A stretch of 64,000 nt of DNA from Tetrastigma voinierianum (Eukaryota > Streptophyta > Magnoliopsida > Vitales > Vitaceae): contig JAEQBH010005406.1 of NCBI GenBank assembly GCA_016808115.1, forward strand, positions 124,001-188,000, given 5' to 3'. The translations under genes and the position numbers were made by a program. The notes below the pieces were generated by a model. That model did no database searches, had not been told where the DNA came from, and was given only the letters and a program-made list of their open reading frames with translations. Position 1 is the first letter of the stretch; the number at the start of each line of letters is the position of its first letter. Of this stretch, positions 24,721-35,265 are shown one piece after another.

Positions 24721-25557
24721 ACTCCTCTACGTCCGCACTCACCTACATCTACACATGTCAAAATGGCACACAATTATTAAATTTATCCCGGGCCTAACTA
24801 GTAGTTCACACAACTACTAATGTATTCTCTACTCACCATGAACCAACCCGCTCATCACCCATTTTTCCTGAATGCTGAACCGCCAATCACTAACACAACC
24901 CAATTCGATTTTTCTAATCTCTAGAGGATAATTACTTCCAAATATTAACATATACCAAGTATGTGCCCTATACAATATGTCACATTCTATTATCTTTCAA
25001 CCCTAAGGTTGTAGTTCCTAACCTAGCATTTCAATCTTTTCCTATATACATTATACCATGTATATAATTTCCTACGCACAACCACAAGTAATCATATTTC
25101 CCATATACATCATACCGTGTATATGTCCTTTCGCACAATTTGTAACATACAATCATGCACATACAATCAAATCGTGACATAAGAAAACACACAATGGCGT
25201 CGGATCTAATCCCGTCCGTGGATCAGCCAGGTAATCACATATCTAAACTTTGACATCGAGGCCGTGATGCTCATATCAGACACACCAATGACCACGCCTA
25301 AACCCATGTCCTAAACTCCTGTAATCACCTACCTGCACTCATACCAAACTCGGTGACGCTGGCATCGATACGTCGAGCACCAGGTAATCATAACCTAAGC
25401 CCTAATGCTATTATACTAAGTCGTGATGCTTGTACCGAACACGGATTTCCGTGTAACTTCAGATAACTTAGGCCTTGAAACCCAACTCGAGACGAGCTAG
25501 TATCAAGACCATACTTCAGGATACCCACACCCGAGCCCAGGCAATCGCTTCACCCAA

Positions 25558-25568
25558 GCCTGATACCA
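25558..25568 (-). other. Primer binding site of the gypsy derivative
   Basis: Minus strand TGGTATCAGGC matches the tRNA-iMet primer site TGGTATCAGAGC with one base missing and abuts the right LTR. Confidence 0.75.
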
Positions 25569-28500
25569 AGATGACGCCCAAATCTCCCGTGGGTCATTTT
25601 TTTTTCATACAAGAGTTTGATGTACAACTCTTTTACATACCAAAATATGTAAAACTATATTATTCTAATACATTTTACAAAAATGTTTGTCAAGGCCACA
25701 ACCTGGACTTCTTCGTACTCATACTAAGACACTTCTTCTTCTTGTGTACCAAAGGATCCCACGATCGGTGAGCAGCTCAGTGAGTGATAATCTCCATAAG
25801 GGCCATTCCCACCTATGCACATGCAATAACAGACAAAGAAACACACACATCAAGTAAAATGTCTACATGAATGTCATATGTCATGGCGAAATGTCATCAT
25901 GCCCATATCCCAAGTCACTATCGACTTCACACATGCTAAATGCAGCGTGGAAAACCAATCATCATTTTGCTCCATTAATGACTATTTTTCAAAACAAAGC
26001 TTTTGTTTTTAAAACTTGTAACTCACTGAAAACTCAATGTTCAATTTCGTACTTATGTATTCAGGCCATGATTTTCGGTGATTACACCACTGGATGCCAC
26101 GCACCTTTCCTATACTTTTGACGGGCTTTCATCGCCCAGTGGATCATGTCTAACCTCAATAAATTCGGGGTCTTCTTCACCCTAGGGAGGGAATCTACCC
26201 CACTGTTACACCAACACACGTATATTTATTTTCATTCTTTCAAAACCGCATGACTATTTTTGACGTTGTCCCATGTTACATCTACCATCATCACCAAACA
26301 TAGTGTCGACTACCATGTACTACGACATACCCATCGAACACCAAACACAAAGCAGTCGACCCTCAACCATGCACTGGTCAACCATGTCATGTGATGCTCT
26401 AGCATATATATTCCACTATGCGAACAAGAAGCCTTTCAGCCATATGTATGAGGCACACTACATGAACCATTCACATACCATGGATAATTATAATTGGTAC
26501 ATATAATTAAAATCAATTTATAACCCATGTTAATACATCATACATCATACATTAACATGTCATATTCACACCGCATGTCATTCATACAAGCAATAACACA
26601 CAACCAGGTCACAATCTTGGACCTATCCAACAGGGTACCTCATGGCCCCTTCACAATCATGAACCGGGCCTTGGTTCCAACTATCCATATGCAATATCAA
26701 CAACCATAAACCTAGAAACTTTTAGTTTCCAATTCAAACTCCCAACTCCACCACGCTCGATCGTGGAACCTGGCCATAGAAAATCCTCTATCCTTCAATC
26801 CCAAGTTTCAACTAAACCCTATGGCCCTCATGGCCTCCCATATTCAGCCCATACCATACCCAATACAATAGCCTACAACGTTGTCACAACACATGTCAAA
26901 ACCCGTTATTTACATCGACACAACCAAACAACCCGCACACTTGCGAAAAAACACAGCCTCATGTTATGATCACCCACTCCGCCTCCACACACACATGGCT
27001 AGAATTTTGACTCAATGGGCTTTCCATGGAGTCCGCTAGGAACACCAACGGAGTTTGAACGAAGAACTTTATGACCTATCAAAGCCAGGTCATAATGCAA
27101 TCAAACCAACAGTCGATTTGATTTGGCTGGAGGTGTCTCGACTGTTCGAAATGACCGACCTGGCCGAGCTCACCTACTTCACCCTCCAAAGTTATATAAC
27201 TGGGAATTCACTCACCGCCCATGTAGCTAGCTAACACCAACTAGTTCGACAAGAAGTTATGACCCATCAAGTCAGAGGTCATATGTAATCAAACCCAATG
27301 AGCCGAATTCGACTCGCTGAGTCAGTTCCGACTGGCCGGATCGAAGCTGACCTGGCTAAGCTCATATACGTCCTCCACAGGCACACATGGATGGACATTG
27401 ACTCAATGGGTCACAGAGTCCAAGAACACCAAACTGAGTCTGGGTTACGACCTTCCTGCCGATGGCCACGTGAACAAACCATCCATTTAATCGACTGGCC
27501 GAAATGACCACCCTGCTCCAGCCTAGGACCCCGACATCCACTGTCCTCTAGTCAATGACCTCAAAGAGCCTGACCCCACTGTGCCGACCTCACAAAGGTC
27601 GACCTCACACCCGACCCCATGTCGACCCCACACCGACCTCAAGTCGACCCACAAATTTTAATTCCCACAGGCCGACCTCTATAGCCCAACCTCTAGGTCG
27701 ACTCCTGTGAGGCTGACCTCCTATAGCCTAATCCCCACAGCCGACCTCTACACCGACTCTACTGGCCAGACCTCTCGCCCATTAGACTGTTCAGAGTAAA
27801 AAGTCCATAACTTGGTCTACGCAGGTCCGAATCATAGAAATCAAAAGTCCAACTTCAAGTTCACTCCGATGTGGCTACAATCTCCTACCGTATGAACACC
27901 CGCCAAATTTCTCTTTCTCACCCAAAACCACTTTGAAGTTCTGGTCTATGGTAACATCACACATCGTAAGCAGCTTCTCATGGTTCAAAAATACAACCAA
28001 CCATTCCCCGTAGTGGGAAAGACAACCACCACACAACCCCAGTACAGTAAAGAAACCAAAAGAAGAGGCACTCTACCTTCCGAGCCATCGAAACTCCCAT
28101 TTTCGCCTCATTGTGAGGATGAACCCTTCCTCTCGTCCATTGAACCACCACCCACCCAGAAATTTATAGTGCTGTGAGCCTCTCTAAAACTCTCTTTCAA
28201 TCGGTTTGCCTTTCCCCTACTCCTCCCAACCCACAGAAGATGTCACGCATGTCCTCACTTGCCATCATTCAATTCTAAGTACTATCAGATTACCCTTATC
28301 ACCTTATCCATCTACTGATTTCCAATCATGTGTTGCCACATGTCTCTTTTCCGGTCCCCTTGAGCTATTTGTTTGAACAGCCTCTCCACTTGACACGTTG
28401 TCTCATCTTGGAGCCACTCAAATGCGCTCAAGTGTCCCGCATCACCTCTGCGGCTCAAAACGCAGTGTTCACTGTCTCAATCACGAAATTCAACGCAGTA

Positions 28501-28631
28501 GCTAGATTTCGCGAGACGATTCCAATGGTGAAGTCCACTGCTTTCATCATCCGAGATTCAAAATTCCCAGATTTATGACCAAAATTACCGCTAATTCTCT
28601 TTATCCAAAATCGGATTTTCTCCGGCTCACA
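25569..28631 (-). repeat. 5' LTR of the non-autonomous gypsy element
   Basis: Partner of 20715-23254. It is about 0.5 kb longer and diverged, with its own minisatellite copy at 27566-27790. Ends GGATTTTCTCCGGCTCACA, the reverse of a TGTGAGCCGGAGAAAATCC opening. Confidence 0.75.
27566..27790. repeat. Minisatellite copy in the 5' LTR
   Basis: Units around GCCGACCTCACA/GTCGACCCCACA as in the partner LTR, with extra and lost units. Confidence 0.7.
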
Positions 28632-28819
28632 AACTTAGTAATCCATCGGCATGCCTCGATGTAATGATTTGCCAGGCAAATCCTAGTAAGGACTCATTAA
28701 TAAGGGAAGAAACTTTGAGTCCAACGTTTTTGGATATGTAGATCCTAACTACATCTCAGACGGCACAAGGAAATCGATCTCATGTTAAGTGTTTCCAAAT
28801 ATGTAGGGAGAGTGAGTCG
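28632..28819 (+). pseudogene. copia-1 RNase H, N-terminal part
   Basis: Right after the gypsy element, copia sequence resumes. FGYVDPNYISD (about 28730-28762) matches the copia RNase H opening GYVDSDYAGD, and RKSISC then an in-frame stop then VF matches the following RKSTTGYVF block. Cut off at 28819 by the next insertion. Confidence 0.75.
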
Positions 28820-30400
28820 AGAGCTCACTTCACGAATAGTTCACCCAACCATAGAAGCAAAACACAGGCCATACAACGATTCCGCCCCAGCTAGTCAGGG
28901 TGTTCAAGTGCCCTGATCACAAATTCTATAAACTTAAAGACCCCAGCTAAAGTACGACCTATCAGAGTCATAATTTGTCTTAGGTCATCTAAGGGATGAT
29001 ATTCTACTTAATTGCCAAAAGTAGTAAAATTTAATTAGAAGAAAAAAGTACTTTGTGATTTTTGATTGATTAAAAATAGAGTAAAAAAATTGAATTTACC
29101 AATGGATGAAGGCCTTGGGGAGTTATGCTTCACTAAGTCACTTGGTTTCGAGTGATCAAAGAGATAATTAATGTCCCGATTGTCTAAAGAAGAGAATCAA
29201 TATATAGGTGATTGCCTCAACCTAGAGTAGATGGTTCTAAAGAATTAGAATGATGTCCAATCCTCTTATGTACGGTAATCAATCTTGTCATGCACCTCCA
29301 ACCCTAGGTTCCGAACTTGACTATTCCAAACAACCAAAAAGAGGTATCTCGTCATCTACACCACATGAAAGGATGTTAGCTAACTATCCGATCCAATTGA
29401 ACTAAGTGGCCTACTTATAGGAGACTAAAAGAACACACCTAGGTCCATCCAATTGTTTGAGACGTGTTTGTAGTTTGATAAACTCATATATTCGGGGAGT
29501 TCTTTGAAACAAAATAGTCATATCTTGTCCTAAGTGCGTACTCGATCACCTTCAACTTCGTGCCTTAGATCCACATTATCCCCAAGAGATAAGTTTACTC
29601 ACTTATTCTATAGTTAAAGAATGCAATTGAACAAGAATAACTCGTGCACGTATGAGAAAATAAAGGAAAATTTTTAATGAAAGATTGAAAGAAATATTAC
29701 AACCTGCACCCAACTACTACTATATATATATATTTTTATCACATCCTTCCTATATAAATACATGAAAACACGCCCTTAGGGCTTTTTAGGGCAAGTTACA
29801 TAGTTCCCATAAGCTTTGCAATCCTTTAGGAGTCGTCTTTGGACAAAGTAATACACGTTGGCTCTCATTTACAAGATGAGATTGAAAATTTGCTCTCACC
29901 CTATGATGAGAGCCAAAATTCACTCATCATAGGGTGAGATCCAAACTTCACTTCTACATGCCTCTTATGCTTTTCTTTGCCTCACAAGCTTTCATTTGAG
30001 TCTAGACTGTGATATCGTTGATCTCTAAGGCTCCAAGATGCTATTAGATGTCCTATCAAGCCCACTTCTTCGCTCTCACCTTATGGTGATAGCCAAAATT
30101 CCTCTCACACAAAAGGGAAAGTCCTCTTGCTTTTCCCATTGCTCCTTGCTTCTTTTCCTTTCACGTGCATTTGGTCAAGTCCTAAACTTGTGTAAGATGA
30201 TCTAAAAAGCTCCAAAGCTCGAGAGAGAGAGAGGGGCTTTAGGACGTCTCATTTCTTCAGTCCATACTCCAAGAGTAAAAAGATCTAAAAAGGCTTTGAA
30301 AATAACACAAAACTCTGGCCAACATTAGTACAGAGTTCAAGACCAACAATTTGCATAACTGGATAAGTACTATTCCAAAGGACCCAAAAATGTATGAATT
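28820..30400. mobile_element. 1.58-kb insertion of unknown class in copia-1
   Basis: Copia RNase H sequence stops at AGTCG (28815-28819) and resumes at AGTCG (30401-30405), a 5-bp target duplication. The insert has no polyprotein, no TG...CA ends and no obvious terminal inverted repeat. It holds a 17-bp hairpin, a repeated CTCTCACCYTATGRTGA word, and CTTAGGGCTTTTTAGGGC. Possibly a solo LTR with eroded ends, or a non-autonomous element. Confidence 0.65.
29894..29939. repeat. 17-bp perfect inverted repeat (hairpin)
   Basis: TCTCACCCTATGATGAG (29894-29910) and its exact complement CTCATCATAGGGTGAGA (29923-29939) flank a 12-nt loop AGCCAAAATTCA. A related half-copy lies at about 30073-30100. Confidence 0.9.
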
Positions 30401-30691
30401 AGTCGTTCAAAAATATCACTTATGAGTAGTAATCATATAACTGAAGGAATCAAGAACGCACTATGGCTTAAGGGACTTGTACAAGAGCTACGAATACCTC
30501 GTCTGAGTGTTACCATGTATTTCAAAAATCTGACCATGATGTTCCTCATCAAAAACCTAGTATTTCACAAAATGACTAAATGTATAGACATTAAACTACA
30601 CTTTGTTAGAGAAGTTGTGAACAAAGGAGTGGCAAAGGTGAAGAAAGTACCCAATGAAGACAACCCAACATATGTTTCATTTATGTTCTAA
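30401..30691 (+). pseudogene. copia-1 RNase H, C-terminal part
   Basis: The frame reads through TEGIKNALWLKGLVQELRIP, FHKMTKCIDIKLHFVREVV and KKVPNEDNPT. These match the copia RNase H tail: E-A-x-K-E-A-x-W-L-K-G-L, H-x-R-T-K-H-I-D-x-x-x-H-F-x-R-E, and V-x-x-E-x-N-P-A-D. The frame stays open from 30422 to the TAA at 30691. Part of the disrupted copia-1 polyprotein. Confidence 0.85.
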
Positions 30692-30796
30692 ATCGCTACT
30701 AAGTTAAGCTATCAGTTCAATCCTCGTTAGCATGCTCTCTGCAGTAAAGGAGGTTAATATAGCTAGATAAAAGCAAATAGGGACCAAGGTGAGTAT

Positions 30797-31215
30797 TGTG
30801 AGGATTGGTCCATATTTTCTTCAGTTCATTGGCAAGCTTAGCTGGGATAGATTTGGTTAGCCAATTGTTGAGTTTTGGTTTGTTCCATTTGGTTGGTTAT
30901 CTATTACAAAAAAAAAAAAAAACTCTAGTGAAGCAAACTTATATGTTAGTTAGAGAAACTGATGGTGATATGAGTCAAGGAGCAAGAAAGTGAGTATGTA
31001 TAGTTTATCAGGAAAGGACTGTAAGAGAGAAAGTTGTAAAGAGGTTAATAGGAGAGAGAAAGTCACATGTGTATCGACTCTACATGCCATGATCGACATG
31101 CATGAGGCTTATGTAGGTTTGAGAACTCGAGCTCTTGATGCCAACCCCATGAAATAAAGAAACCCTTTTCATTCTTCTCTCTCTCAACCTCGTTCTTGAT
31201 GCGTCCAACTAATAA
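30797..31215 (+). repeat. copia-1 3' LTR
   Basis: Opens TGTGAGGATTGGTCCATATTTT; partner of 19489-19914. A poly-A run at 30907-30920 is specific to this copy. Confidence 0.8.
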
Positions 31216-32118
31216 ATTTCATAAGATTTAAACTAAAAATTATTTTCCTACAAAAGCATTGTTCAATGTCTTGTTAAGAGTATAGAGGTGACTAAGAAAA
31301 TAGTTGCTTCATGATGTCATTTATAGTTACCAAAAGCTCCTAATTTTAGAAATTTCCAAATTTATAAGCTAGATTGAAACATAGCTGCATTCAACTAATC
31401 TTACACCTTGGCTCAAAGATAAACAAGTTTAGAGACATTAAAAATCTTTAAAAAATTAAAATAATTCAAATAATTGATAAAAGTTAAGGAATTGATTAGA
31501 CCCATTTAAAATTTTCTTCAAATTTAATAGATAACAAGTCATATAGATGTAGCATGATGGTGTACTATATCTCTATTTTACGCCTTATTTATTTGGTCAT
31601 TATTGAAAATCAAGTAAACGTAAGTTTTTAGTTTTATTACAAAAAGTTTACTATATCCTACCCATAACTTATTTATTATGTCACATTTCTTGATCGGAAT
31701 CCATTTGTTCTATCACTAAGTTAAAAAAGAAAATTGCCTTTAGCTACCATTCGAAGGTTATGACTATATTTGTAGCATTTTTTACATCAAATGGTTGTAG
31801 TTGAATTTCTGTTTCTTTTAATGTTAAACCTCTCTAACTCCTTTCTAGAATCAATATAATCTATTTTAAGTAAACTTTTCTCGTACGTGTTCCATTGGGG
31901 AATTATAATCTAAAATAACTTCCATTCCAGTATAGTCTTCGATTACCATCTACTTTTGGTCTTCAAAGTGCTCCTACAAACTCAAGAACCCGTGGCAATG
32001 TTTTTGTACTATATTTTTCTTTAAATTATACGTTATTCTACTAGTTCTAAAATACCTTGATGCATCATTAGTGTATTAGGGCTTGGAGGATCTTTATTCT
32101 TCATTTTTCTATCTTTGT

Positions 32119-32139
32119 ATTATATATATATATATATAT
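32119..32139. repeat. (TA)n microsatellite
   Basis: Pure TA run of about 21 bp. Confidence 0.9.
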
Positions 32140-32151
32140 CCATCACATTGT

Positions 32152-32405
32152 AACATAGATTTTTAACTCAAAAATGTGATTGTGTCATAGTTTACTTGCA
32201 ATCTGTTTACTACTTAATTAAGAAGAGGTGTTACTGGTCACATAGTTACATAGATTTTTAACTCAAAATATAATTATGTCACATTTTACCTACACCATTT
32301 ACTACTTAATTAAGAAGAGGTGTTAAAGTTTGTTTTTAACTCAAATTGTAATAGTGTCACAGTTTTCCTACACCATTTACTACTTAATTAAGAAGAGGTG
32401 TTAAA
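32152..32405. repeat. Three-copy tandem repeat, 75-95 bp units
   Basis: Three successive units each contain TTTTTAACTCAAA, a GTCACA-type word, and end TTTACTACTTAATTAAGAAG followed by AGGTGTTA. The shared unit ends fall at about 32233, 32325 and 32403. Not transposon-like; role unknown. Confidence 0.9.
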
Positions 32406-32640
32406 ATTTGTTCTACAGTAGAAATTGTTACTCTAAACTAATTTTATGATTAATAACAAGTTGTTGAAAGAAATTTAGTGATCATTTTTAACTTTTAAGT
32501 AAATAATATGCATTATTGAAATAAGATTGCATTTGTATGTTAGCAACACAAAGATTTACTATGTTGATGAACAAGTTGATTCTTGAACAATGCAAACCTT
32601 GAATGTATACATAAATACATTCATACATACATGCATACTA

Positions 32641-32664
32641 TATATATATATATATATATATATG
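32641..32664. repeat. (TA)n microsatellite
   Basis: Pure TA run of about 24 bp. Confidence 0.9.
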
Positions 32665-32863
32665 GTGTTGTTAATAATTTTAATGCTAATTAAAACAATT
32701 TGTCTTGCTATGAAGCCATCTAAAGATGCAATGACCTCTAGTTAGTCATATAAAAAGAAATTCAAATCACCTAATTAAAAATGTATAAAAGAAGGTGTAG
32801 TAGTATAGTGAAACCATGTGTCATCCACTAGATTTCTTAAAAATTATTCGTAATTATTAAGAG

Positions 32864-33055
32864 TGAACAATATGAACTATGACAATAAGATAGTTACAAC
32901 TGAACTAGATGAACAAGAAACTGAACTGATTCTGAACTAATCTCTTAACCACTTCAACTGAATATAAAAGGGTTTATATAGAGAGCATGAGGGAGAAGAG
33001 AAGTCGTTAGGGTTGGTAGTTAGTTACGACTGTAGAGGGTGTGATTCGTTTATCA
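32864..33055 (-). repeat. copia-2 3' LTR
   Basis: Minus strand opens TGATAAACGAATCACACC right after the purine tract and ends about GTTCATATTGTTCA, typical copia LTR ends. Length about 192 bp. The left edge is approximate and no second LTR was found in the window. Confidence 0.55.
32973..32980 (-). promoter_or_regulatory. TATA-like box in copia-2 LTR
   Basis: Minus strand CTCTCTATATAAACCC lies about 75 bp into the LTR, where copia LTR core promoters usually sit. Confidence 0.45.
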
Positions 33056-33068
33056 CCCCCTCAAGCTC
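33056..33068 (-). other. copia-2 polypurine tract
   Basis: Minus strand GAGCTTGAGGGGG directly precedes the LTR TGATAAA, as in other plant copia elements. Confidence 0.8.
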
Positions 33069-33252
33069 ACAAGCAAAGAATTGATTGAGAGCTTCTTACG
33101 TAATGTATAGAAAGGAGTAGTAGGTGAACATTTTGTAAGAATATCAACAACTTGATCGTTGACTGAACATAGTGCACATCCAAATCATGGTGCAACACCT
33201 TCTCCGAATGAAGAGCAAATCAAGTTTAATGTGTTTAGAGCGGGCATGGAAG
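33069..33252 (-). pseudogene. copia-2 RNase H C-terminal fragment
   Basis: The minus strand encodes HARSKHIKLDLLFIRR and, with frame changes, VHYVQS and LLIFLQNV-like words. These match the copia tail H-x-R-T-K-H-I-E-x-D-x-H-F-V-R-E followed by x-x-D-I-F-T-K. It is the continuation of 41731-42729 across the gypsy insertion at 33258-41725. Confidence 0.75.
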
Positions 33253-33257
33253 ACTAT

Positions 33258-35080
33258 TGTGACGCCCCAAACCCCGGGGTCCGCTGACTAATTCACAACC
33301 TCACGAATACGCGTGAGAGCCTGACACCCGACATTTTTCGATTTAAAATTCCAAGTAGTCTCCTTTCGCACTAGGAGCTCTACCTAAATACGTAACCTCG
33401 CATAAAACCTCGTCCCAAACAAATTCAATATAATGCTTTATGATTTAAAATGGCCACTGGGCTCCATAAAACAATACTCAATATACATGCTAACTAAGAA
33501 TCCAACTATATACCCAATAGTTACAAGTTAATATGTTTTTACTCTTATACCATACATACATTAAACTTGAAAAGTTCTAATACATGTATACATCAAAGCC
33601 ACAACCCGCTCTTCTAACCCTGCCTCTAGATTCCAGCCGTCCCCGCTCGCCCCTCAGACTCTGTAAAATAATATCCCCGACAGTACGGTTTCAGCACGCT
33701 CGCGGAATCGCCCATGGGCTACCTCCACCCAAGTGCAAGGCAATGCTCCAAATAAACACATACATTCAAGAAATGCATGATCCTACTTGAATGTCTACAT
33801 GACTAACTCGATCCCGAGTCCTCATCGACTCTCCCCACACTCGGCCTGCTTCCCATACGGCACTTTTATTTTATTAGTGGACAACCCTCCGATGTATATA
33901 TATCGATTGGGCAACTCCGATGATTGATATTATTTGTTTGTTTGTGGACAATCCTCCGATGTGTATATATCAATTGGGTCGCTCCGACGATTGATATATT
34001 ATTTGTTTGTTTGTGGACAACCGTTCGATGTGTATATATCAATCAAGCCGCCCGACGATTGATATATTTTTGTTTGTGGATCATCTTCTCCGATGAATAT
34101 CAATTGGGCCGTTTCGATCGCATTGATATTTTTAATTGACCTCACCCTCCGATAATTAATATTTTTAGACAACCCTCCGAACTGCTTTAGACTCATCTCA
34201 TGCACTCACTCCTATGTTCAGAGCCCCAAAGGCATATGGAATGTGTATGTATGCTGCAATTCCAATACTAATCACATGCAATTATGTAAACAGCCACACA
34301 TCCACATAATAGCCAATCCACACAATCATGTCATGTAATTATCATTTCCTTATTACATTACAAAATTAGCTCACTTGGGCTAATGATCAAACACGAGCAT
34401 TCCATACGAATTACTGCGACCAAACGTGATTCGCAAAAATTATTTTGCGAGCACCATACTGAAATAGTGAAACCCTCGGTTACTGACTACGAAAAATCAC
34501 AATCATAGGTTCACTTTGAACGTATTTCCATGGTCATTCAGAGCCTTTTTCATATCAAGCACACATTTAATGCACAACTTATCACAAATTGCACCCAAAC
34601 AGCCCATACTAATACACGGACTGCCCAAAAATGCTCTAATTTTTCACACTTCGGTCCTAAGCTTTGGGACCTATCAACCGGCCCCTCTCGGCCTCATTCA
34701 ACTCAATACATGATTTATCACATAATTTGTGAAATAAAACACCCAAACAACCCGTAATCATGCCACCTATGGTCGTCCATTTTCATCATTTCTCTAATCA
34801 TGCCACTTATGGCACATGATTACTGTTTATATGATTTTTAAATCGCATCGAAAATCGTTTGCTTTGACGTGATGCCTCGAAAAACGTGTACTATTCAGTA
34901 TCACGCGGGTGACAATTTACGTGCTAGCTAGATTTGAGAAACTTGATTCCAATGGTGAAATCTGTTTCGATCATCAGAGATCTAGAGAATAAATTATGGA
35001 TTTTTAACGAAATTAACAATTTGTAATCAAAATTACGATTTTGCCGCTTTTTCGAGAAATTGGAATTTCTCGGGTCTTAT
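33258..35080 (-). repeat. gypsy-F 3' LTR
   Basis: Shares TTTATGATTTAAA, TTAATATGTTTTTACTCTTA, CATACATACATTAAACTT and AAAATCGTTT words with 39549-41725. About 1.82 kb. Contains the 33881-34186 tandem array. Confidence 0.85.
33881..34186. repeat. Tandem array (about 75 bp units) in gypsy-F LTR
   Basis: Four to five units with GACAACCCTCCGATG, TATATATCAATTGGG, CTCCGACGATTGATAT and TTTGTTTGTTTG. The same array, diverged, is at 40131-40432 in the partner LTR. Confidence 0.9.
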
Positions 35081-35095
35081 TCTCCTCACTTAAAG
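35081..35095 (-). other. gypsy-F polypurine tract region
   Basis: Minus strand CCTTTAAGTGAGGAGA just inside the LTR, preceded by a GGGACGAAATT word, as at the 3' end of many plant gypsy internal domains. Confidence 0.6.
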
Positions 35096-35265
35096 GAATT
35101 TCGTCCCGAAATTCTGGGCGATCTGTCGCTCAGCGTGCATGCTGCGGCAGTGCATCTACCATGCATGTAGCGGTCATTTAAATCTTAAGCGACTAAACCA
35201 CGTACCTTCATCCTGAGCGAAGGGATGGTAGCCGCATCGTGTCCTCGCGCTCCCACGTGGACTCC

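Larger units (their letters stand above)
20715..28631 (-). mobile_element. Non-autonomous gypsy derivative (gag only), nested in copia-1
   Basis: Two related minus-oriented LTRs bound it: 20715-23254 and 25569-28631. The element begins CGTGATGCCC (expected TGTGATGCCC) and ends GGCTCACA. The 2.3 kb interior has a polypurine tract by the left LTR, gag relics, and a tRNA-iMet-type primer site by the right LTR, but no protease, reverse transcriptase or integrase. This is the layout of a large retrotransposon derivative that depends on other copies. It interrupts copia-1 between reverse transcriptase and RNase H. Flanking words AATCC and AACTT may be a decayed target duplication. Confidence 0.75.
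19489..31215 (+). mobile_element. Ty1/copia element (copia-1), split by two insertions
   Basis: Near-identical LTRs of about 420 bp lie at 19489-19914 and 30797-31215, both opening (T)GTSAGGATTGGTCCATATTT and ending near TTCTTGATGCRTCMAAC. A degenerate tRNA-iMet-like primer site (TTGGTGCATAGAGC) follows the first LTR. Gag, the end of reverse transcriptase and RNase H remnants run on the + strand, but protease, integrase and most of reverse transcriptase are missing. Two later insertions (20715-28631 and 28820-30400) separate the remaining pieces. All coding parts carry stops. No clear target duplication was found. Confidence 0.8.
31216..32863. other. AT-rich spacer between the two copia elements
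   Basis: No coding signal seen. Holds TA runs at 32119-32139 and 32641-32664 and a three-copy tandem repeat at 32152-32405. Confidence 0.5.

Noticed and set aside
33881..34186. CRISPR-like repeat array
   Set aside because: Units are adjacent, diverged LTR tandem repeats in a plant retrotransposon with no spacers or cas genes.
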